A stretch of 64,000 bases of DNA, from contig JADDOH010007983.1 in assembly GCA_016648135.1 (NCBI GenBank), positions 1 to 64,000 on the forward strand, given 5' to 3'. The translations under genes and the position numbers were made by a program. Positions within the stretch are counted from its first letter, which is position 1, and every line of letters starts with the position of its first letter. Positions 30,151 to 39,734 of this stretch are shown piece after piece. Under the pieces are notes generated by a model, which was not told where the DNA came from, ran no database searches, and saw nothing but the letters and a program-made list of their open reading frames with translations. Origin of the DNA: Agrypnia vestita (taxonomy: Eukaryota > Arthropoda > Insecta > Trichoptera > Phryganeidae).

Positions 30151-30540
30151 GTTTTCCACATCTGAGGTTACTTGCAACTCATTTTTGCGGCGCTCACTCT
30201 TTTCTACGAACGTTTCATTTACGGGACGTGGAACCATTGTGACCCTTCCACGGAACCCCAGGGTTCCGCGGTCCACCTTTCGGGAAACGCTGGTCTAACG
30301 AATGCCTATATTGCTGTCGTAATGGCGGAAAATTACTATTAAACCGGAATACGCCACAATTAATGAAACGTTCCATTGAACGATTTACACAATATCGATT
30401 AAAACATGTTAATCATGTCGTCATCATCACCATTTTCAGCCGGTAGATTCCTCGAAAAGCAATTGCTTGTAAGTGAAATTCTTCTAATGTTACGATGCTC
30501 GAAATGATATACAACCTTCATATGTTTTATTATTAAACTA

Positions 30541-30786
30541 TCAACGCGCGACTTCGCACGCGTTGATTTTTAGTACACTGTTTGGATCGTCATGGAACTT
30601 TCGCGAACCTTCTAGAACATTCTCCTTCCAGAACTTTCAAGAAATTTTTCGAATGTACAGGAACCTTCTAGACACACCGTCAAATTCCGCCACTCAATTT
30701 AGAACCTTATAGAACTTTCGGGAATTTTCTAGAACCTTCTCCTTCCAGAACTTTCTAGAGCAGGTTTTTCCGGAACTTTCTAGACT
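30541..30786. promoter_or_regulatory. Heat-shock-element array
   Basis: Starts with an 8-bp hairpin (TCAACGCG/CGCGTTGA, 30541-30566). Then GAA and TTC triplets alternate in strict 5-bp phase: six units 30595-30622, five to six more 30626-30653, about eight 30702-30739, four 30743-30760 and four 30768-30785. Single mismatches occur. Both large blocks share the same one-base phase slip (TTCtccTTCcaGAActTTC), so one is a duplicate of the other. This is an HSF-binding pattern of unusual density. No TATA box or gene was recognised next to it. Confidence 0.8.
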
Positions 30787-30799
30787 CACTGACACAGTC

Positions 30800-31475
30800 G
30801 GCGCTCCTATTTTGAAACAATCTGAAGCATTTGCGGCCTTCCCATAACATAACAATGCGCTAGAAAGTACATTTTCGTCACCCACTCCCACCCACGCATA
30901 GCCACCCACACCAAACTCGCATATTTTCGATTTGACACCAAGGGCTATCCACCACCATAACCACCGATGGGTAGTTGTGGCTGGTTGTATATGTATATAT
31001 TGATTAGAAATCATTTTGGCTAGTATACTTACATTAAACTAATAAATCAAAAAAAATTAAAGACATGCTTTTATACGCTTTCTTGGCATACATTTGTAAT
31101 CGATTTTTTAACATTTTTTTTCAGAAGTGAAAAAGATTTTTTAACATCACCAATACAGTATCCAAATATTAAACACGTTTTAAAGTTTAAAACAATCTTT
31201 TTTGGAACGGAGTTCCTTAATGCGGCTTGAGGTAAAACGTCACGTAAGAAAAAAGCGTTATGCCCCCTCCACGCGACTTCTCTCTCCATCTTCATCGACA
31301 TATCTGTTTCTCTCTCACTTACATTTGAAATAGGATTATTTTTTCATACCAATATTGATGAATTTAATAATTTTCCACATTCCACATTTAGACATTTAAT
31401 GTTCTAAATATGGAAAATTATTAATTTTAATCGAAATAATGACCAAATCATGTCGGAAAATTTAATGATAATAAC
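30800..31475. other. No gene recognised
   Basis: 30880-30990 has CCCACCCACG-type simple sequence. 31140-31460 shares short blocks with 15510-15620. Confidence 0.25.
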
Positions 31476-31570
31476 TTCTTCTTCAAATGTAGCAAATTTA
31501 TTTTGTGGTAACATAATTATAATTAATATAAATTAACTTTGTTTAAACCACTTATTTATTGAAAAAAATC

Positions 31571-31610
31571 AACATGTTTCGAAGCCAATGGCTTCTTCAT
31601 CAGGAAAACA
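31571..31610 (-). ncRNA. Hammerhead-ribozyme-like core
   Basis: Minus strand: CTGATGA (31603-31597), extra A, stem II GAAGCC / GGCTTC with ATT loop, GAAAC (31580-31576), palindrome ACATGT, H17 = T. All core bases are consensus. Stem I has only two clear pairs. Confidence 0.65.
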
Positions 31611-31648
31611 AAAATAATATTTACTCGATTTTTAAATATTATTTTTGT

Positions 31649-31690
31649 TTTCCTGATGAAGAAGCCATTGGCTTCAAAACATGTTGATTT
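31649..31690 (+). ncRNA. Hammerhead-ribozyme-like core
   Basis: CTGATGA (31653-31659), same stem II as its mirror copy, but AAAAC in place of GAAAC (G12 changed). Palindrome ACATGT, H17 = T. Confidence 0.55.
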
Positions 31691-32014
31691 TTTTCAATAA
31701 ATAAGTGGTTTAAACAAAGTTAATTTATATTAATTTTAATGATAATATTTCGGAACAACCTATACCAACAATTTGTTTGAAAACTTCGCGCAATGTGTTG
31801 ACTGCCGCAACAGGATACATATTGATCACTTTCTAACTACCCGGTGATGAAAGCTTGTCGATATGCTGGTCCCCGTAAAGTGACAGTTACTCACTGTACA
31901 AATCACTGTACCAATTGACACCGCCTCGTGAATGTATGTATAAAAGATAAATGACACGCTTCAGTTTAACAAATTTTTATATTCTATGAATTATCAAAAT
32001 TGATAGTATAATAA

Positions 32015-32235
32015 CCGAAGATTATCCCAATTATAATAATTTCACTGTCTGTCTGTCCGTCCGTCTGTCAGTCTGTCTGTTCCCGTAACTTCTTTACATA
32101 AAAAAATATTTTCTTAAAAAAAAATTTACGATTTTTTTTAACAATTTTTTTTTTAATAAAATAAATAAATGCTCATTGCTTGGTAACCGACATGTAAAAG
32201 TACCGTCATTTTCGACGGGTTATAGCTAGTGTTGT
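32015..32235 (-). repeat. Dispersed repeat, GTAACCCGTC family
   Basis: Minus strand begins ACTAGCTATAACCCGTCG and ends with a GACAGACGGACGGACAGACAG tract and AATTATTATAATTGGG. Same family as 2441-2716 and 63090-63310. Confidence 0.7.
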
Positions 32236-32825
32236 AATAAGTTGATTTCTATCCAACGGCTGATTTCATTCCGTTTGCAAAATTATTAAGATTACAAAAT
32301 CATTATCAAATAATATACATAGTTACATTAATTATTATAAACAATATTGAGAATAAAGAGTTTTGTATACAGTAACATGAAATAAATAATATACCTACAC
32401 ATTATTTAAGAAATTTTGATAATATATATGCAAGATTAATTCTTTTACTCTTCGAAAATATTCTTGAAGAAGTTAGTTAATTAAATTTTGCAACAGATTG
32501 TAGATTTAACGTTAAAAAGGTCTACACTTTTGTAGGTGTTTCCAATTCTCAAAATTCTACAGAGCATTGGTAATGTTATTATTACAATATAACAGTGTGG
32601 GCGCTTTGGTGTATCTATATGGTACATGTATTTTACATTATCCTATTGACTTTGTTTCTAATTGTAATTCTAACTTTTGTGTATTTTTTTAAAAGTATTA
32701 CGATTATGTATTCATGTATTTTATGTTTTCAGTATAGACATATCTTAAGGCGGGGACAGTGAATGGCTTTATTCGGGCGGCCGTGCCACTTTGCAACGGT
32801 TTATACGACCGATGCGGTGTAGCAC
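32236..32825. other. AT-rich, nothing recognised
   Basis: 32755-32825 is GC-richer and precedes the LINE tail. No motif. Confidence 0.25.
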
Positions 32826-33590
32826 GGTCCTGCTAACTAACTAACTAACTAACCATCACGCCGTTTCCCCGCAGGGGTAGGCAGAGAGGGTTGAACGCCA
32901 CACTCTTCTATCCTGGCACACCACTTTTGCTTCGGCCACATTCATACATCTTCTCATACAAGTTCTACGGCCATCCTAAAACACTTGTTGTATCCGATCA
33001 CGCCAGGTCTTTCGCGGACGCCCTCTATTTCTGTTGCCCTCAATACTCGCCTCGTATATTTTCTTAACCATCCTTTCCTCGTTCATGCGTTCCACATGAC
33101 CAAACCATCTCAGCACTCCTTTTTTTATTCCGTCTACCACACTGCAGCCGGCATTGCATTCGCGTCTAATTTGTTCATTCTTTACTCTATCGACCAAAGA
33201 TTTTCCACACAAGCGTGAAATGAATGTAGTTATAGGAAAAGAAGAAGAAGAAGAAAGTGGAGAAGCGAATAGGAAAGAAGAAAGAAGAGAATATGAAGAA
33301 AAAAAAAGGAGAAAAGAAGAAGAAGAAGAAGAAGAAGAAAATAATGTAGTAATAGGAAAAGAAGAAGAAGTAGAAGAAAACGTAAAGAAGAAGAGAAGAC
33401 GAAGAAAAGACGTAGAAAAACAGTCGAAAAGTATAAGATAAATGGAAGAAGACGAAATGAATGTAGTAATAGAAAATGCCACTGCCAATTCCAGGCTTCA
33501 CTTCCATACATTAGGGCTGGCGCTAGAACGCCATTATGTACCGCTAGTCTTGCTTCCTTTGACGGATTCTTTGAAAAAAATGTCAACCTG
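32826..33590 (-). pseudogene. RTE-like LINE family A, tail interrupted by purine-rich insert
   Basis: Minus strand order: KNPSKEARLAVHNGVLAPAL, MYGSEAWNWQ (to about 33480), then a 240-base insert, then RLCGKSLVDRVKNEQIRREC, NAGCSVVDGIKKGVLRWFGH, VERMNEERMVKKIYEASIEG and GRPRKTWRDRIQQVF, closing with the CGGGGAAACGGCGTGATGG 3' end and a (TTAG)n tail at 32830-32850. In the uninterrupted copy at 61415 only about 15 residues lie where the insert sits. It is the best-preserved family A tail apart from the insert. Confidence 0.88.
33228..33470. repeat. Purine-rich (GAA)n insert within LINE
   Basis: Plus strand is almost all A and G. The phrase ATGTAGT(A/T)ATAG occurs three times (about 33226, 33344, 33462) as junctions between GAA-rich runs, suggesting duplication of a unit of about 118 bases. 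The long open frame here is a product of base composition. Confidence 0.85.
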
Positions 33591-33974
33591 GAGACGATTG
33601 AGTAGGACCGATACGGAAGCTTTTTCTCTTAGAACGGTCCTGGTATGCACTCCCCCTGTAGCGGCGCGTCGCGTCACGCTCCAGCATTATTATTACGACG
33701 GCTAAAGTTTAGTGTAAACGTCTCTCAGCTTCCTCATCTCCGGATCCTTGGTATTCATGGCGGGCGATGTGAAGACGTTTTTATTGTTTACTGTACAAAG
33801 TCCGTCCGTGACTTGCGAGCTAACGCCGCCATTAGAGGGCGGGAAATACCAGAAGCAAAAATTAAATTTCTCCCATATCCACTGGGGGCGGAAGTGTCGG
33901 CGTATTTCAATAACCTCCAACAATCCCATTTTCGTTTATTCATTCGCACGCCCTTGCTACAATGTGATCAACTC
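33591..33974. other. GC-richer unidentified stretch
   Basis: CGGCGCGTCGCGTCACGC at about 33661 and AACGCCGCCATTAGAGGGCG at about 33821. Overlapping open frames have no motif. Confidence 0.25.
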
Positions 33975-34009
33975 AAAATGAATAACTTCTTCAAAAACAG
34001 CAAAATAAA

Positions 34010-34160
34010 TTTATGGTGACATTAAGCATCTTTTAGCTACGGATCATTCTTTTGATATTAATAAGGGTTTACAAATTTTACATACAAATTATACAGAATC
34101 CAGTTTGATATATTAGAAATTTTGGAAATAAGAAAAAGCGTTAATTAATTGAATATTATA
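34010..34160 (+). pseudogene. Penelope-like polyprotein C-terminal remnant
   Basis: Translation HLLATDHSFDINKGLQILHT then NYTESS and, after a frame change, DILEILEIRKSVN and a stop. LEILEIRK is the same closing motif as at 1436-1657 and 24110-24140. The GIY-YIG core is missing, so this is a 5'-truncated remnant attached to a terminal repeat. Two stops in the first frame confirm decay. Confidence 0.55.
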
Positions 34161-34400
34161 TATATATTTATTTATTTAAGGCCCTTATGGGCTTTTACAA
34201 TATACAGAATTTTTTTTTTAAATAACATAAGACAGATAAAATAATAATACAGTTAAAAGGTACAATAATAAAAGTTAAAAGGTAAAATAATAATACAGAA
34301 AAACATAAGACAGATAAAATAATGAAACAGTTTAAGGTACAAATAATAATAGTTAAAGGTAAAATAATAATACAGAAAAATTTATTGTCCATTTCCATTT
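34160..34400 (-). repeat. LINE 3' end with 79-bp tandem duplication
   Basis: Minus strand ends AAGCCCATAAGGGCCTTAAATAAATAAATA, a hairpin plus AAATA tail as in other LINE 3' ends here. Positions 34222-34300 and 34301-34380 are two copies of ACATAAGACAGATAAAATAAT...CAGAAAAA. Confidence 0.6.
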
Positions 34401-34657
34401 CGTTGAGATGTAAAGAATTGTATCAGCTTTGTCCTATACACAGTTATACTATCAGCAAAAATGTCAGCCGCCTCTGCATGTTCATTCCCTAATGACTGTA
34501 ATTATAAATAACCAGGTCCTTTTTACAAATACATAGATATCTTTTAAATTTATTTTCACGTTAAGTAGTTACTTCATTATTATTCATTTTCCATAGATGA
34601 TTTTCTATATATTGATTGTCTATACTTTTTTTGAATTTAATTTGTTAATATACAATT

Positions 34658-34700
34658 GTATCCTGACGAAGGGGCCATGGGCTCTGAAACATGATGAAGT
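34658..34700 (+). ncRNA. Hammerhead-ribozyme-like core
   Basis: CTGACGA (34663-34669), extra A, stem II GGGGCC / GGCTCT, GAAAC at 34686-34690, ACATGA (palindrome broken by one base). Confidence 0.5.
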
Positions 34701-34807
34701 GGTGAAAACAAAGTTAATTTTTATTATTAATATTTAAAGCATTAACTTTGTGGTTAGATATTATAACAGATTGTTAGTTAACTTTGTAAAAACCACTACC
34801 AGATTTT

Positions 34808-34850
34808 AGGTCTACCGTTTTCGAGACGTACCCGTCTCTTCGTCAGGACT
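34808..34850 (-). ncRNA. Hammerhead-ribozyme-like core
   Basis: Minus strand CTGACGA (34846-34840), stem II GAGACG / CGTCTC, GAAA then ACGGTAGACC (one base inserted or changed in the ACCGGT palindrome), H17 = A. Confidence 0.55.
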
Positions 34851-35015
34851 AACACTACACTACTAAATTCACAACACTTTATCCCTGATGGTTCATTGGG
34901 CTAATCAGTGCATGTTTGTCCCTGACAAGACTAACACGCATGTGATCAATTATTGGTGAAAGTGTAACAATACTGTGGTTGAGGTGTGTAGTGTTGTGAA
35001 TGTAGTGGTGTAGAG

Positions 35016-35062
35016 TTGGTCCTGACGAAGAGACGAGTACGTCTCGAAACCGATATACCTAA
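35016..35062 (+). ncRNA. Hammerhead-ribozyme-like core
   Basis: CTGACGA (35022-35028), extra A, stem II GAGACG / CGTCTC with AGTA loop, GAAAC at 35046-35050, ACCGAT (palindrome off by one), H17 = A. The bases GGTC before the core pair with GATAxCC only partly. Confidence 0.55.
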
Positions 35063-35110
35063 AATCTGAGAGTGGTTTTTACAAAGTAAACTAACAATCT
35101 GTTAAAGTTA

Positions 35111-35504
35111 ATTTTTATTAATTTTATTGCAGAATCATTTTTATATTACTAACTTTAACCCGAAAAAAATATCGACTTATATATTACGGATGCCAGTTAA
35201 GGCTAACTAGAGTAGCTTAGCCTCTTATAACGTTTGTAATGGATATTACCAAATATACAATTATGATTTTTTTGCTTCTTATATCTTATTATTATATACT
35301 TGAATTTCAGTATTACATTAATTAAAAAATAGGGGCAGACACAATCAGGACGAAATAAACATTGAGGACTTCCGAGATGAAGACACTGAAGGTGATAGCA
35401 GCCAAGAGCTGAGGGATTGCGTGAGGAACACCAGAATAAGAAGAGAGATATGCAGCTATTGCATGATGGAGTAGGCAGCGAAGGAGGGAGGCACTCACAA
35501 ATCA
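35111..35504. other. Unidentified; possible LINE scrap
   Basis: 35340-35500 reads open on the plus strand (EDFRDEDTEGDSSQELRD) but has no diagnostic motif. Confidence 0.25.
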
Positions 35505-35920
35505 CTAACTAACTAGCTAACAACTAGCTGTACACCCATGGAAAATCAAGTAACTGACTTACGGGACAGACAAACAACGATATTATTATATTTAGATCAC
35601 ACTGTTTCCAATAGGAGTACGTGAACATGATAAAACGACATACTTTTCTATTCTGGTTCACCTTTACCTCTTACCTCGTCCACATTCATACATCTCATGC
35701 ATGCTCTATGGTTGTTGACGCTTTTAACAGGGCCATTCTCCAATACTTGATGTATTGATCATACCAGGTCTTTCGCGGCGCCCTATGTTCCCGATGCTTT
35801 CAAATTCGCCATACACATTTTTTTTGCCATACTCTCTTTGGTTATACGTTCTTCCATGAACAAACAGTCTCAGCAATTCTTTCCTTCAGCAATTCTGTCT
35901 ACAACTATACATTAAAAAAA
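35505..35920 (-). mobile_element. RTE-like LINE family A, 3' end, decayed
   Basis: (CTAA)n at 35505-35521, then a short foreign piece with AACTAGCTGTACACCCATGG, then ACATTCATACATCTC, GGTTGTTGACGCTTTTAACAG and CCAGGTCTTTCGCGGCGCC as in 32940-33020. Too decayed to translate. Confidence 0.65.
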
Positions 35921-36015
35921 TAAATAAATAGAGAACTTAAGAAGAGAAGAAAATAGGGAAAGGAGAGCACAGAATACGTTTTATTTCATAGGTATTGCAT
36001 AAGTATTCTTACTAA

Positions 36016-36516
36016 TGTCACGGAAGTGTGGCTGTCGGAGACAAATGAAAAACTCAAAATTAATCAAAGTTTTATTTTATAACCAAAAAGTTATTGGACA
36101 TAAACTTAACTAGATCATAGTTCGTAAATACACAATCTAGAATATTTCACACACTTATGATGCAATTCCTTCATTCTCACTAATTATCTCAAGCCACTCG
36201 TGTGCGGAACACTTTTTATTACGCTGTTTCTATCGCTTTGATCACTTTTGAGAATATTCCGCTCAACTTTCCACGTTCTTAGCCCGAATATCAATCATTG
36301 GGTTAAACACGCGCTGGGCACGTGCCAAAACAATAACTGCCTCGCGCGCGCTTGCTTCCACCTTTTTACGCCAACATGTAAGTTTTCGAATGTTCGAGAC
36401 CGTTCTGACCATTTCTAGTATTTACTCGACATTCCCAGTGCTTACGAGAATTTCCCAGTCGATTCCAAAGTATTGTGAAGTGTACGAGAGATTTCCAACT
36501 CTAACATCTCGTTACA
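36016..36516 (-). mobile_element. Solo LTR, gypsy-type
   Basis: Plus-strand ends TGTCACGGAAGTGTGG and CATCTCGTTACA (TG...CA). It shares AGACAAATGAAAAACTC with the other LTRs. The flanks CTAA and CTAT match at three of four bases, a possible decayed 4-bp target duplication. Its promoter side (36380-36500) has scattered GAA/TTC heat-element halves. Confidence 0.65.
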
Positions 36517-36559
36517 CTATTTTCAAATTAAGCTTAACGCTTGAGTTATGAAAATAGAA

Positions 36560-36650
36560 CTCACCACTGGTCTACTGGAGTGAATCTCGAACCACTGAAC
36601 ACTGGATCACTAGGCGAGAGTCTTAACCACTAGACCAATAAGCTACTTTA
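36560..36650 (-). repeat. tRNA-related SINE-like sequence (family C)
   Basis: Minus strand GTAGCTTATTGGTCTAGTGG (A-box-like) and GTGGTTCGAGATTCAC (B-box-like), with CTCTCGCCTAGTGATCCAGTG between. Relatives are at 49240-49340, 55160-55280 and 58990-59090. Confidence 0.65.
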
Positions 36651-36699
36651 TACATTTACATTCATGAAATTGCAAAAGATAACATAAAAATATTTAATG

Positions 36700-37030
36700 T
36701 ATATTATAGATATCTCACAGAGACGAAACTGCATTTCTTATGGGAAAGTAGGTATAGAATTCATTTGGGTGTACATAGGACTTATGACCTATCGTATGGT
36801 TGGCTTAAGTGATCACTTTACATAATGTAACATAAATTAGTAAGCATGGTTTATTCTATCATGGGTGGAAATGGCGAATGTTACATTGTGTAAAGTGATC
36901 ACTTAAGCCAACCATACGATAGGTCATAAGTCCTATGTACACCCAAATGACTTCTTTACCTACTTTCCCATAAGAAATACAGTTTCGTCTCTGTGAGATA
37001 TCTATAATATACATTAATTGATTAATAATG
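36700..37030. mobile_element. GTCTC-palindrome MITE, complete
   Basis: Left arm ATATTATAGATATCTCACAGAGACG ... GTGATCACTTTACATAATGTAACAT; right arm is its near-exact complement ending ATCTATAATATAC at about 37012. Arms of about 145 bases with a centre near 36845-36880. It has no coding capacity. Confidence 0.85.
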
Positions 37031-37480
37031 TCTCTGTGACAAAAATCCAGCACTGTTCTGAAAGATTTGAACAAACACAAAATATTCTGAATAAAAATAT
37101 TACCAAGGATTTCATGTAAACTTTTACCGGGCAACTTACTGAATTCAGAGAATCAGCTTTCATAATTAATTTCTTAGGGTGCGATCACGTTGAATCGCCC
37201 TATGTCGCCAGCGTGACTGCATTACGTTAACACGTACCGGACACGCCTCACATATCAGCGGCATAATCACCGAGAGCCGTTCATTCTTACTGAACGCACC
37301 GTTGACTACACCAGGAACTGGCTCGAATTGAAATTTAATAATGCAACGATCCGGAAATTGATAGCGACCGCTCGAGTGGTGATTATGAAATCAAACAGCA
37401 AATAAATATTTTCACTTATAAACACAATCTTAATAATTGACACAAAGTATATTAGTAAAAAGGTGTTTATTTACAATATA
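37031..37480. other. Unidentified
   Basis: 37180-37400 is GC-richer and shows no similarity to other parts of the window. It could be original host intergenic sequence. Confidence 0.3.
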
Positions 37481-37483
37481 ATA

Positions 37484-37560
37484 CTGTCGCGAAGTTACTG
37501 GACGCAAAATTTATGGGAGCAGTATTGAAATTGTAGTTATTTTGGCGCAATTTAATTTTT
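37484..37560 (-). mobile_element. LTR end fragment
   Basis: CTGTCGCGAAGTTACTGGACGC resembles the left (plus-strand) ends of the minus LTRs. The likely continuation is at 38440-38600, separated by later insertions. Confidence 0.4.
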
Positions 37561-37715
37561 ATTTATTTATTTAATTTATGGTACAAATACAGTTCTTATA
37601 TATAACATTTTTTAAACATTTTTTTAAATACTTGGTAGTCATGTAGACCTCATCAGTGAAGAGAAGCTCTTGAGTCTGATGAGGCGGCCACAGTTCTTAT
37701 TCCTTGTTATAATAT
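37556..37715 (-). repeat. LINE 3' end with terminal stem-loop
   Basis: Minus strand: stem CCTCATCAG / CTGATGAGG (37648-37684), about 80 bases, then (AAATA)n. Same layout as 49660-49760 and 56074-56170. Confidence 0.55.
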
Positions 37716-38046
37716 ATAGGTACATAGTGTAAACAAGTTATTTGGATTATGGATATTATGGATTATGGATACATTTTTGTACTTGTTTTGTATTTGTTTT
37801 GATACATACAAGCATTATGGATATATTTTTATTGTAACGGAAGTTGCGCACGTAGCGTGTAGCGGAAATGCGATACCAGAACTAACGACAAAATATTGAA
37901 TTATTGTCAGCTTTTATTTTCGGTTTACATGCGAGTTTAGTTCGATAGTTTTTTAAAGAAAGCTTTTATTTCTCACCGTACAAAAACAAATAAAAGTGAT
38001 ATTCGAGAAACTATTTATTGCTAAAACGATGTAATTTTCAGATATT

Positions 38047-38435
38047 AGTTATACTTCTGCAAACAAAAACTTTCTTAAAAAACGATCGAAAACACAGATT
38101 CGACAGCTGACAAGAATTTAATACGAGGTCGATATTAAGACGAATATCTTAAAATTACATCGTTTTCAAAACAAAAAACACATTCATTCATTCGACATTC
38201 AATCCGCAATTCAAAGTTGTATAGTTTCGAAGATTTTGAATACGGAACCGTTTTAGGTCGAAAATTGATAAGACATGACAGTGGGTAGGTAGAATCTTGG
38301 ACTTTTTTGAAAATGCACACGTTTTTGGAAAAGGAACAACGTCTCAATATCGACCTCATATTAAATTCTTGTCAGCTGTCGAATCTGTGTTTTCGATCGT
38401 TTTTTAAGAAAGTTTTTGTTTGCAGAAGTGTAACT
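38047..38435. mobile_element. MITE with ~85-bp inverted repeats
   Basis: Left end AGTTATACTTCTGCAAAC and inverted right end AGTTACACTTCTGCAAAC. Arms stay complementary through CGACAGCTGACAAGAATTTAATA and CGAGGTCGATATT. No target duplication was identified. The unique centre (38140-38345) has an open frame without motifs. Confidence 0.8.
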
Positions 38436-38439
38436 TCTA

Positions 38440-38600
38440 CCGCGCGTACATGAGTACGAGCACAATTTTTCAATGTAATTCGAACTGTTCGTTCGAGATT
38501 ATTCCACAAATACGTAGGTAATACTTTTCTTTTTCGCTATGCTTTTGTCTATCGGTTGTAAATCGCACGAGTTTACAATTCGCTCCTCATTATTTATAAT
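38440..38600 (-). mobile_element. LTR fragment, same family as 14927-15310
   Basis: TATTCCACAAATACGTAGGTAATACTTTTC and CGCACGAGTTTACAATTCGCTC parallel 15062-15160. Confidence 0.55.
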
Positions 38601-39240
38601 TTTTTCTGTTTCTACTTATGGTAGTTCATTTGAGTATTAACATAGGTTTTGCCCGTTTTTCCCAAATGAAGAGGACAAGGGAACAAAACAAAAAAAGTAC
38701 AACAAAGAAACAATAATCTCCTTTATTATTTACAACACATTACTAACGTTCTACAAGTTTTTTGATACTTCTGCAATAAAAACCATCCGGTATTGACAAG
38801 TGTGTCAGACAGAAGCAGGTGTCGAAAATTCTCACTTTTTTCTAAAACTAAAAATTTAAAATACATACAGTGAGAAGGCAAACGCAATACCTCTAGAGCA
38901 GAAAATTTTCTTTCAAATAATGTATAACCTTTACTAATTTGTTTTACTTTTCAGCCGTATTTTAAAATTTAAATAAAAACGGCAAGGATGTACCAGCTAG
39001 CGTAGTGTAATGTCTTGTTTGCGTTAGTGATGGACATTGTTATATAGGGAATTTTTAAAAAAAAAATTTTTGGCATCCACTTTTTGAAATTTTGGCGTCG
39101 GCTGATGCGACTGCAGTGCATGTAAATTTAGTAATTGTCCAACCACGTAACTGAAAATAAAATAATATATTTTCATAAGTACGTTCTGAGATTTCAATTA
39201 CTGGATTCAATTTTTGAATTTTATTACGCAGTGGGATAAT
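38601..39240. other. Nothing recognised
   Basis: AT-rich; GCGTTAGTGATGGACATTG at about 39020 recalls the 22531/22615 repeat. Confidence 0.25.
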
Positions 39241-39244
39241 TATA

Positions 39245-39440
39245 TTATTAACTAAGATAAATTATAAAAGTCTCACAGAGACCAAGCTATTTATACGCTA
39301 TTTATAACCTGTTTGTAAGCTGATTAAGATATAAAATTTTCAAAAAATTATAAGCCGTGGACCACTCTTTACAGACTTCCATGCACATTTTCTATGTAAA
39401 TATATTCGTCTCTATGAGACTTCTATAATTTATCTGAATT
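39245..39440. mobile_element. GTCTC-palindrome MITE, short copy
   Basis: AAGATAAATTATAAAAGTCTCACAGAGACC at the left and ATATTCGTCTCTATGAGACTTCTATAATTTATC at the right; the inner region is rearranged. Confidence 0.75.
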
Positions 39441-39734
39441 GAAAATAAAATAATTCGTCCACTTTATTTCACTTTGAATAAAATATAATTATCAAAACAA
39501 AACCAAAACAGTAATAATCATGAAAAAAATACATACACATACATACATAATTCATGTGAAAATTACAATTAAAATTATAAGTACTTTGCAAAACCTGATA
39601 TTGGATTATTAATGATGTACTAATTGAGATTCGATTATCATTTGGTTGGAGTAGACTAGACACATAAAAAAGATTTTTTTTATGAAATTTCTCAATATTT
39701 TTAATTTGATAATATTGACTTAAATACGAATATT

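Larger units (their letters stand above)
29291..30292. mobile_element. Non-autonomous hAT element, perfect 8-bp target duplication
   Basis: Left end CAGAGGTTCCCAAACG and inverted right end CAGCGTTTCCCGAAAGG are hAT-type termini. GTCTAACG occurs exactly on both sides (29283-29290 and 30293-30300). The 1002-bp element contains two 93%-like direct repeats flanking a piece of RTE-like LINE. It has no transposase. Confidence 0.93.
31480..31750. mobile_element. Palindromic PLE-terminus element with two intact-looking cores
   Basis: TTATTTTGTGGTAACATAATTA border motif (about 31509). Arms of about 100 bases (AATTAACTTTGTTTAAACCAC ... and its complement ending about 31733) meet at an AT-rich centre 31620-31645. 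Each arm has one hammerhead-like core reading toward its own outer end. Confidence 0.75.
33975..34735 (+). mobile_element. Penelope-like element, interrupted
   Basis: Border motif ATTTATGGTGACATTA (about 34007), a PLE coding tail (34010-34160), an inserted LINE 3' end (about 34160-34400, minus), then a hammerhead-like core (34658-34700). It ends GTGGTGAAAACAAAGTTAATTTTTATTA. Confidence 0.6.
34735..35110. mobile_element. Palindromic PLE-terminus element, ACCGGT type
   Basis: AACTTTGTGGTTAGATATTA border motif, then arms beginning AACAGATTGTTAGTTAACTT (34768) and ending AAACTAACAATCTGTT (35102), near-complementary over about 85 bases. A head-to-head pair of cores (34808-34850 minus, 35016-35062 plus) surrounds about 165 bases of unique centre. 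Confidence 0.75.

Noticed and set aside
33154..33441. Glutamate/lysine-rich 95-codon protein
   Set aside because: Translation of a GAA-rich tract inside a LINE; no independent evidence of coding.
33187..33586. Phenylalanine- and leucine-rich minus-strand frames resembling membrane proteins
   Set aside because: They are the antisense reading of the GAA microsatellite; hydrophobicity is a codon artefact.
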